A stretch of DNA of 7,359 nucleotides from positions 1 to 7,359 of the forward strand of contig JAUWXH010000091.1 of NCBI GenBank assembly GCA_030616465.1. The letters run 5' to 3'. The translations under genes and the position numbers were made by a program. Of this stretch, positions 1-5,361 are shown piece after piece. Numbering within the stretch: the stretch's first letter is position 1; every line of letters starts with the position of its first letter. Source of the DNA: Planctomycetota bacterium (GTDB lineage: Bacteria > Planctomycetota > Phycisphaerae > UBA1845 > Fen-1342). The notes beneath the pieces were generated by a model. The model was given only the letters and a program-made list of their open reading frames with translations, did not search any database and was not told the origin of the DNA.

Positions 1-719
1 GACGGCTCAAACCGGTGGCAGCCGCAGGCTTCAGCCCGCGCGGCGCTTCGCAGGCCGACAGTCTCGACACGCGCAGCAAGTTCCACTATGCGCGGCGCCT
101 CGCCGCGGCCCTGTCGTACCTGATGCTGCACCAGGGCGACAGCGTCGGCCTGATCCTGACCAACTACCGCATGATCGAGCAGGTTCCGCCGCGCGCCGCC
201 CTCGGCCACATCGTGAGCATCTGCCAGGTGCTCGAGAACGCCACGCCCGACGGGATCACCGACGTCTCCGGCGTATTGGGGCAGTTCGCGGCGCGACTCA
301 AACGGCGCAGCCTGGTGGTGCTGATCAGCGACCTGCTTGACGACCCGGACAGCGTGCTGTCGGCGCTCGGCCAACTGCACCATCGCGGCCACGAGGTGAT
401 CGTCTTTCAGGTCCTCGATCCGCGCGAGATCGACTTCGATCTGGGGCTGGCCGGCTACGGCGTGACCGTCATCCGCGACATGGAGACCGGCGAAGAGTTC
501 GACGCCGAACCCGCCTTGATCCGGGAGCTGGTTCGCCAGGAAATCCACCGATTCCACGAGCGCCTCGACGCGGGCGCCCGGCGGCACGGCATCCACCTGC
601 TGCGCTGCCCGACCAGCGAGCCGGTCGAGCGCGTCCTGACGAGCTACCTGCATGATCGTTTGAGGCATAAACGGGTTCGCAGGCAAGACACAATCACGCC
701 GTTCAGAGCAAACGCATGA
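1..719 (+). CDS. DUF58 family VWA-like protein, C-terminal part (5' partial)
   Basis: The frame is open from the left edge to the TGA at 717-719. The GTG at 15 is internal, because codons before it continue without a stop (R-L-K-P). The product matches the C-terminal half of DUF58 proteins: KFHYARRLAAALSYL, then GDSVGLIL, the strand LVVLISDLLDDP with the SD pair of the third metal-site motif, RGHEVIVFQVLDPREIDF, DMETGEEF and a final helix near TSEPVERVLTSYL. The N-terminal membrane segments and first MIDAS motif (DxSxS) would lie upstream. DUF58 proteins are usually encoded next to MoxR AAA+ ATPases and are thought to be cytoplasmic-side partners in MoxR/VWA systems; the exact role is unknown. 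The stretch before KFHYAR carries a repeat-derived insert (20-44). The last 25 or so residues are basic, AT-richer at DNA level, and outside the family core as I remember it. The stop overlaps the next start in ATGA. Confidence 0.95.
   Translation, partial: RLKPVAAAGFSPRGASQADSLDTRSKFHYARRLAAALSYLMLHQGDSVGLILTNYRMIEQVPPRAALGHIVSICQVLENATPDGITDVSGVLGQFAARLKRRSLVVLISDLLDDPDSVLSALGQLHHRGHEVIVFQVLDPREIDFDLGLAGYGVTVIRDMETGEEFDAEPALIRELVRQEIHRFHERLDAGARRHGIHLLRCPTSEPVERVLTSYLHDRLRHKRVRRQDTITPFRANA
20..44 (+). repeat. 25-bp palindromic interspersed repeat, copy 1
   Basis: The copy carries the invariant core GGCTTCAGCCCGCG. It differs from copy 2 (1418-1442, read on the minus strand) and from copy 3 (2643-2667) at two positions each. 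The inverted arms flank a TC centre, with one A-C mismatch in this copy. Within the DUF58 gene it is read as A-A-G-F-S-P-R-G, just before the conserved KFHYAR segment, where DUF58 proteins normally have only a short loop after the first metal-site motif. Confidence 0.85.
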
Positions 720-3025
720 CGCTCTTGTCGCCGCTGGCATTACTGGTCGGACTGACGGCTCTGGTGCCGCTGATCCTGCATCTGTACCAGCGCCGGCGAC
801 GGACGGTCGTCGAGTTCTCCACGAACCGCTTTTTCACCGCCGCCATCATCCGCTCGCAGCGTCGGCTGCGTTTGCGGCGACTGTTGCTGCTGCTGCTGCG
901 GGTGGCCACGTGCGTTTTCCTGGCGTTCGCGCTGGCCCGGCCGATCATGAGTCTGGCGGGTTTCGGCGGCGGGGAGGGGACGCGCGACGTGGTCCTGCTG
1001 CTCGACGACAGCCTTTCCATGCAGGCGCGGTACGCGCGGACGGGAGACCCGGCCGACGGGCGGCGCACACATTTCGAGCTGGCGCGGCAGGCGGCACTGG
1101 AGGTGCTCGCTGAGCTGAGCGCCGGCGACCGGGTCGCGGTGATCACGTTCACCGGGCGGGAATTCGGCAACGTGACGCGCAGCGGGCTGGAGCTATCGGA
1201 AGACCTGCTGCAACTGGCCGGCCAGGTGGAGCAATTGCAGCCGACCTTCGCGGCCGGCGACGCGCACACGGCCCTGGACCGGGCCGCCAAGCTGTTCCAG
1301 GACCCCGCCCCGCGCAATCGGCTGCTGCTGGTGCTCAGCGATCTGCAGGCCGGCGATTGGCGCCAGATGGACTGGCCGCAGCCGGTGCATCCCATCTCGG
1401 TCGCCCTGGTTCGGACGGCCGCGCGGGCTGAAGCCCACGGCTCGTGGGACAATGTAGTGGCCGATCAGGTGGAGCTCAGCCAGGGCACCGCCGTGGTCGG
1501 TCAGCCCAGCCTGCTGCGCGTGCGGCTGGTGAACTACCGGGCGGAGACGACGCCGGCAGAGTTGATTTTGGACGTGGACGGCGTCGAGCGACTGCGCCGA
1601 CCGATCGAGCTGCCCGGCGAAAGCCCGCACGTCGAGCGCATCCCGCTGGAGTTCGAGCGCCCCGGCACGCGCCGGCTCAAGCTGGAGGCGCATTGCCGCG
1701 ATGGGCTGGCAGCGGACAACACGCTCTATGCAACCGTGCGGGTCAATCCGCAGTTGCCGGTGCTGTTGGTCGATGGTGAGCGGGAGGCGGGGCGGGGGCG
1801 GTCGGCGGCGTTCTTCCTGCGCGCCGCGCTGCGGGCGGTCAGTGCCGAAGGCGACGCCATCCAGGTCGAGACCATCCGGCCACAGGAGCTGTCGGCCACA
1901 ACGCTGAACGGCCAGCGCGTCGTCATCCTCAGCGCGGTCCGGCGGCTGTCGGTCGCGCAGCTCGGGGAACTTGAGCGCTTCGTGCAGGCCGGCGGCGGGC
2001 TGGCCATCTTCCTCGGCGAGTACACCGACCGCGTCTTCTACAACGAGGTCATGGGCGCCGCGACGCGTCCGCTGGGGGGCCTACTGCCGGCGGAGTTGCA
2101 GACGCTGGTGGAGGCCCAGGAGACCGTCGAGCCGCTGCACATCCTCAACGCCGATCTGGACCATCCCATCCTCCAACGCTTTAAGGGCACGCTGCGCAGC
2201 GCGTTGGCCGGTGTGTCGGTCTACCGCGTTTACGCCGCCCGGCCGCGCGGGGGGTGGGTGCTGGCCGCACTCGATCGGGATTTGCCGCTGCTGGTCGAGC
2301 GCAGCTATGGTCGCGGGCGGGTGCTGCTGTGCACGACCGCGGCGCACCCACGCTGGACCAACCTGCCGCTACGCCGGCTGTTCGTGCCGCTGTGCAGCCG
2401 AACGGTCAGCTACCTGGCCGGTGGCGGCAGCGGGTGGGACGGGCATGGTGGGCGTGTCGTCGGCGAAGACCTGGAGCTGCTGCGCGGCGGGTGGGATGTA
2501 AGCCGGCCGGTCTACTTCGAGCGCCCCGACGGCGCGCGGGACCGGGCAATGGTCAAGGTGATCGAGGCCGATCCGGTCGCGTACGTGCCGGCGGAGGAGG
2601 TCAAACGACCGGGCTTCTACCGGCTCGAAAGCTCTCCTGACGAGCCGCGGGCTTCAGCCCGCGTGGCGACCGCAACTGGGGAAATGCGGGGCACCGCTCA
2701 GCATCTGGCCGTGAATGTGCCCCGGCGAGAGTCGTCACCGGACGTGTTGGACCTCGCCGTTGCCGAGAAACTCGCCGGCAATTGGCGGTTGCACGTGATC
2801 GACGATGTAGCGGCCGGCGCCCCCGCCGGCCGTGACGACCCATCCGATGCCCGCAAGCGCGGCTCGCTGCTCAGCACGGGTTGGCTGAGCCGCGGCGTCT
2901 GGGACACTTTGCTCTGGACCGTGTTCGTCTTCGTGCTGGCCGAACCGATAATCGCCAACCAGATCATCCGTCTTCGCCGGAAGCGAAACGCCGGACCGTC
3001 GAGTCGGGCGTGGAGGGCGGCATGA
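716..3025 (+). CDS. BatA-like membrane protein with VWA and degenerate GATase-like domains
   Basis: This is a 769-residue membrane protein. Residues 1-80 match the BatA (aerotolerance) N-terminal domain: membrane helix at about 5-25, a basic cytoplasmic loop HLYQRRRRTVVEFSTNRFF followed by many Arg, and a second helix at about 56-77 ending in ALARPI. A VWA domain follows (about 90-232) with DDSLS at 97-101 (D97, S99, S101 as the MIDAS triad) and SD at 208-209. Residues 245-340 look like a beta-sandwich of CARDB type, and 345-565 like a class I glutamine-amidotransferase fold (LPVLLVDGE, then GGGLAIFLGEY) without a visible nucleophilic Cys at the elbow. A C-terminal helix (about 729-748) ends in the basic tail RLRRKRN. 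By the positive-inside rule the VWA and GATase-like parts are exoplasmic. The ATG overlaps the upstream stop (ATGA). No clear Shine-Dalgarno was seen, so translational coupling is likely. Two palindromic repeats and one GC hairpin lie inside the gene. The reaction or ligand is unknown. Confidence 0.95.
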   Translation: MTLLSPLALLVGLTALVPLILHLYQRRRRTVVEFSTNRFFTAAIIRSQRRLRLRRLLLLLLRVATCVFLAFALARPIMSLAGFGGGEGTRDVVLLLDDSLSMQARYARTGDPADGRRTHFELARQAALEVLAELSAGDRVAVITFTGREFGNVTRSGLELSEDLLQLAGQVEQLQPTFAAGDAHTALDRAAKLFQDPAPRNRLLLVLSDLQAGDWRQMDWPQPVHPISVALVRTAARAEAHGSWDNVVADQVELSQGTAVVGQPSLLRVRLVNYRAETTPAELILDVDGVERLRRPIELPGESPHVERIPLEFERPGTRRLKLEAHCRDGLAADNTLYATVRVNPQLPVLLVDGEREAGRGRSAAFFLRAALRAVSAEGDAIQVETIRPQELSATTLNGQRVVILSAVRRLSVAQLGELERFVQAGGGLAIFLGEYTDRVFYNEVMGAATRPLGGLLPAELQTLVEAQETVEPLHILNADLDHPILQRFKGTLRSALAGVSVYRVYAARPRGGWVLAALDRDLPLLVERSYGRGRVLLCTTAAHPRWTNLPLRRLFVPLCSRTVSYLAGGGSGWDGHGGRVVGEDLELLRGGWDVSRPVYFERPDGARDRAMVKVIEADPVAYVPAEEVKRPGFYRLESSPDEPRASARVATATGEMRGTAQHLAVNVPRRESSPDVLDLAVAEKLAGNWRLHVIDDVAAGAPAGRDDPSDARKRGSLLSTGWLSRGVWDTLLWTVFVFVLAEPIIANQIIRLRRKRNAGPSSRAWRAA
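1418..1442 (-). repeat. 25-bp palindromic interspersed repeat, copy 2 (inverted)
   Basis: The minus strand reads the same invariant core, GGCTTCAGCCCGCG, with two differences from each other copy. The identity with copy 3 extends outward into the shared ACGAGCC flank. On the plus strand it encodes residues 235-243 of the BatA-like protein (A-A-R-A-E-A-H-G-S), between the end of the VWA domain and the start of the beta-sandwich, which looks like a linker. Confidence 0.85.
2643..2667 (+). repeat. 25-bp palindromic interspersed repeat, copy 3
   Basis: This is the best palindrome of the three: arms CGCGGGCT and AGCCCGCG pair perfectly over 8 bp around a TC centre. It encodes residues 643-651 of the BatA-like protein (E-P-R-A-S-A-R-V-A), in a frame different from copy 1. 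It falls in a turn between GFYRLESS and QHLAVNVPRRES. In BatA-like proteins as I recall them, these two segments are separated by only a short loop. Confidence 0.85.
2811..2832 (+). repeat. GC-rich perfect inverted repeat inside the BatA-like gene
   Basis: CGGCCGGCG and CGCCGGCCG form 9-bp perfect arms around a CCCC loop. It encodes residues 699-706 (A-A-G-A-P-A-G-R), in the linker between the last folded segment (RLHVID) and the C-terminal membrane helix. Only one copy is seen here, so membership of a repeat family is unproven. A transcript hairpin is likely, but a terminator is not, since there is no T-tract and the gene continues. Confidence 0.7.
3012..3017 (+). promoter_or_regulatory. Ribosome binding site of the VWA/GATase-like gene
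   Basis: GGAGGG lies 4 bases before ATG 3022 and 7 bases before ATG 3025, within the end of the preceding gene. It supports a start here rather than at the in-frame codons further upstream (the frame is open back to 2881), which would give a long overlap. Spacing slightly favours 3025, while the ATGA overlap favours 3022; the choice changes one residue. Confidence 0.7.
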
Positions 3026-5346
3026 TGGCCGGCACGTTGAGTCTGGCGTCGCTGCTGTTCCACACACCCGGTTTCGGGCCGCTGGGCAGCCTGATTGTCG
3101 CGGGCAGCATCGCCGCCGCCGTTCTGGCCTATACGACCGGGCTGCGCTGGCGGCAACAGGCGCAGCCGACCCGCTTCGTCCTGCTGGGGTTGCGTTTGGC
3201 TGCGATCGTGTGCCTGTTGCTGACGATCCTGCACCCGGCCTGGGTGAGCGAGCGCACGGTGGACGAAAAGCCGATCGTCGCCGTCGTGCTCGACGACAGT
3301 GCGTCGATGGCGGAAGCCACCAAGCCACGGAGCCACGAAGCCACGAAGGAAAACGGGGGAAACACGCGCTACAGCCGGGCCGTCGCGGTGTTGTCTGGTG
3401 AGTTGCTGCCGGCGTTGGCGGAGAGTCATCGGCTGCGGTTGTATGACATCGAGGCGCGCGCGCTGCAAGCGGACGAGCTGCCGGCCGCCGCGACCGGAAG
3501 TCGCAGCCCACTCACGGACGCGCTGCTCCGCGTGCAGAGCGATCTGCGTGACGAGCCGCTGGTCGGCATCGCGCTGCTGTCCGACGGGGCGGAAACGAGC
3601 GATCGGCCGGCCGGCGGCGGGTTGGAACGCTTGCACGTCCCCATACACACGATCGACGTCGCCGGGCTGCCCGAGGAGAGCCTGCAAGCCGCTGATCTGG
3701 CGGTCCAGGCGGTCTCCGCCAATCGCCGGGCATTGGTCGGCAACACCGTCCGCGTCTTCGTGGACGTGGCCGCGGAGGGTCGTCCGGGCGAGGTGCAAAT
3801 CCCGGTCTCGCTGCTGGACGGCGGCGAGGTGGTCGCGTCGCGCACGATCAATTGGCAAGCGGGCGAGCGGCTGACGCGGGCCGAGCTGGAGTTCGTTCCG
3901 TATCGACCGGGAGAGTTCACCTACACGGTCGCCGTCGGTGGGCTGCCCGGCGAAACCGACCTGGCCAACAACCGCCAAACATTCCCCCTGACGGTCCGCG
4001 CGAAGCCGTTGACCGTCCTGTACGTCGATGGGGTGCTGCGCTGGGAGGGCAAGTTCATTCGCGAAGCGCTCGGCGCCGACCCCGACATCAACGTGATCTC
4101 CACGGTGCGGACCGTCCGCGTCGGGGCCGACCGCGGCTCGCAGGGGCTGCTGCTGCCCGAACAGTTGTCCAACGTGGACGTCGTCATCCTCGGCGACGTC
4201 GAGGCGACCTACTTCTCCACCAGCGACGAGCTGGCGGCACTGTGCTCGTGGGTGAGCGACAGCGGCGGCAGCCTCGTGCTCACCGGCGGCTACCATAGCT
4301 TCGGCCCGCAAGGCTTCGGCCGGACCGTGCTGCGCGACGTTCTGCCGGTCGAGTTCAGCGCGTCGGCGAATCCTCAGATCGAGCGGCCCTTCAACCTCAA
4401 GCTGACCGATGCCGGCCGCGAGCACCCCATCTTCCAGCTTACGCGCGATCGGGTCCGCAACACGGTGTTCTTCAACAAGCTGCCGGCCCTGGAGGGTTGC
4501 AGTCGCATCGCCGCGGTCAAACCGGCGGCGGAGGTGTTGGCCGTGAACCCGCGCCTTACCGGCCCGGAGGGGACGCAGGGCTTGCCGATCATGATCGTCC
4601 AACAGGTCGGCGCCGGACGCTCGCTGGTGTTCGCGGTGGATACGACGTGGCGTTGGCGGCTGGTCGTCGGCGGGTTCACCGGGGACAGCTCGTTCTATGA
4701 GCGCTTCTGGGGACAGCTCGTGCGCTGGATGGCCAGTGACCAGACCGAGCCGCCACAGCGGTTGTTCGTTTCCACCGACCAGTCGCGCTACAAACTCGGC
4801 GATACGATCGAGCTGAACATCAAACTTCAAAACGTAACGGCCGGTTCCACCGCCGCCGAGAATGAACAAGCGTCTCCGGTTTGGAAGGTCTTCGCCCGGG
4901 CGCTCGACGAAAGTGGGCAGCAGATGCACGTGCCGTTGGCCGAGCTCGGCAACGGGAAATACCGCGGTACGCTGGGTGCCCGCCGGCCGGGTCGCCTCGA
5001 TCTGACGGTTTCGGCCGAGCCGACGCCGCGGGCGAACGAGACCGGCTTCGATCCTGATCGACAGGCCCAGTCGCGTGTGGTCACCGTCCAGGTTGACCGG
5101 CCCGATATCGAGACGCTCAACCCGCTGCCGAACCCGCAGTGGCTGGCGCAGGTTGCGCAGCGTAGCGGCGGACGCTCAATCCAGCCCGAGCAGATCGAGA
5201 CGTGGGCCCGAGAGCTGCCGGCCGATCCGGTGCGAACGACGGTGCGACGAACCTCCGGCACCTGGGGCGATTCGATCTTCGGCAGCGCCTTTCTGCTGCT
5301 GTTGTGTGCCGAATGGATCCTGCGAAGACGGAGTCAGTTGGCGTGA
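3022..5346 (+). CDS. Membrane VWA protein with glutamine-amidotransferase-like domain
   Basis: This 774-residue protein has the same architecture as the preceding gene. Two membrane helices (about 19-39 and 52-71) enclose a short basic cytoplasmic loop, LRWRQQAQPTR. The VWA domain (about 84-215) has DDSAS at 91-95 (D91, S93, S95) and LLSDGAE with D188. A beta-sandwich follows (about 225-325, ending ETDLANNRQTFPLTV, CARDB-like). Residues 330-575 form a GATase-like domain (VLYVDGVLRWEGKFIREAL, NVDVVILGDV, LVLTGGYHSFGPQGFG, DVLPVEF, then TTWRW) of the putative-glutamine-amidotransferase type. GGY sits where a catalytic Cys elbow would be, so enzymatic activity is doubtful. Another beta region (about 580-695) precedes a C-terminal helix (752-767) and RRR tail. 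The large middle part should be exoplasmic. An 8-bp tandem repeat lies in the loop after the MIDAS motif. The start is set by the ATGA overlap and GGAGGG. Function is unknown; probably a partner of the neighbouring VWA protein. Confidence 0.95.
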   Translation: MMAGTLSLASLLFHTPGFGPLGSLIVAGSIAAAVLAYTTGLRWRQQAQPTRFVLLGLRLAAIVCLLLTILHPAWVSERTVDEKPIVAVVLDDSASMAEATKPRSHEATKENGGNTRYSRAVAVLSGELLPALAESHRLRLYDIEARALQADELPAAATGSRSPLTDALLRVQSDLRDEPLVGIALLSDGAETSDRPAGGGLERLHVPIHTIDVAGLPEESLQAADLAVQAVSANRRALVGNTVRVFVDVAAEGRPGEVQIPVSLLDGGEVVASRTINWQAGERLTRAELEFVPYRPGEFTYTVAVGGLPGETDLANNRQTFPLTVRAKPLTVLYVDGVLRWEGKFIREALGADPDINVISTVRTVRVGADRGSQGLLLPEQLSNVDVVILGDVEATYFSTSDELAALCSWVSDSGGSLVLTGGYHSFGPQGFGRTVLRDVLPVEFSASANPQIERPFNLKLTDAGREHPIFQLTRDRVRNTVFFNKLPALEGCSRIAAVKPAAEVLAVNPRLTGPEGTQGLPIMIVQQVGAGRSLVFAVDTTWRWRLVVGGFTGDSSFYERFWGQLVRWMASDQTEPPQRLFVSTDQSRYKLGDTIELNIKLQNVTAGSTAAENEQASPVWKVFARALDESGQQMHVPLAELGNGKYRGTLGARRPGRLDLTVSAEPTPRANETGFDPDRQAQSRVVTVQVDRPDIETLNPLPNPQWLAQVAQRSGGRSIQPEQIETWARELPADPVRTTVRRTSGTWGDSIFGSAFLLLLCAEWILRRRSQLA
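3314..3348 (+). repeat. 8-bp tandem repeat (AAGCCACG, four units plus AAG)
   Basis: Units run AAGCCACC, AAGCCACG, GAGCCACG, AAGCCACG, then AAG. Eight is not a multiple of three, so the units are read in rotating frames as EATKPRSH, then EATK (residues 98-109 of the VWA/GATase-like protein). The insert sits directly after DDSASMA of the metal site and before RYSRAVAVL, where VWA domains normally have a short loop. Similar CCACGGAG/CCACGAAG-type arrays are, from memory, scattered through many environmental bacterial genomes, usually outside genes. Confidence 0.85.
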
Positions 5347-5350
5347 CGAT

Positions 5351-5358
5351 AAGGTGAG
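5351..5358 (+). promoter_or_regulatory. Ribosome binding site of the DUF4175-like gene
   Basis: AAGGTGAG contains AGGTGA, an exact match to part of the consensus Shine-Dalgarno GGAGGTGA. It lies 3 bases before ATG 5362 in the 15-base gap after the preceding TGA. This fixes the start of the last gene, which is the only one here with its own intergenic binding site. Confidence 0.75.
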
Positions 5359-5361
5359 ACG

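Noticed and set aside
15..17. GTG as the start of the DUF58 gene
   Set aside because: The frame stays open to the left edge and the product lacks the N-terminal half of the family, so the gene begins before the window.
881..900. CTG/TTG trinucleotide run as a microsatellite
   Set aside because: It encodes the leucine core of the second membrane helix of the BatA-like protein, so codon use explains it.
2811..2832. Rho-independent terminator at the GC hairpin
   Set aside because: There is no T-tract after it and the reading frame continues through it to the next coupled gene.
2881..3021. Upstream extension of the VWA/GATase-like gene
   Set aside because: The frame is open back to 2881, but that part would overlap the previous gene by about 145 bases. 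It has no membrane or domain character, and ATG 3022 has GGAGGG and the ATGA overlap.
2698..4929. A 743-codon open frame on the minus strand
   Set aside because: It lies antisense to two well-supported membrane proteins, has an Arg/Gln/His-rich composition typical of a GC-rich shadow frame, and shows no recognisable domain.
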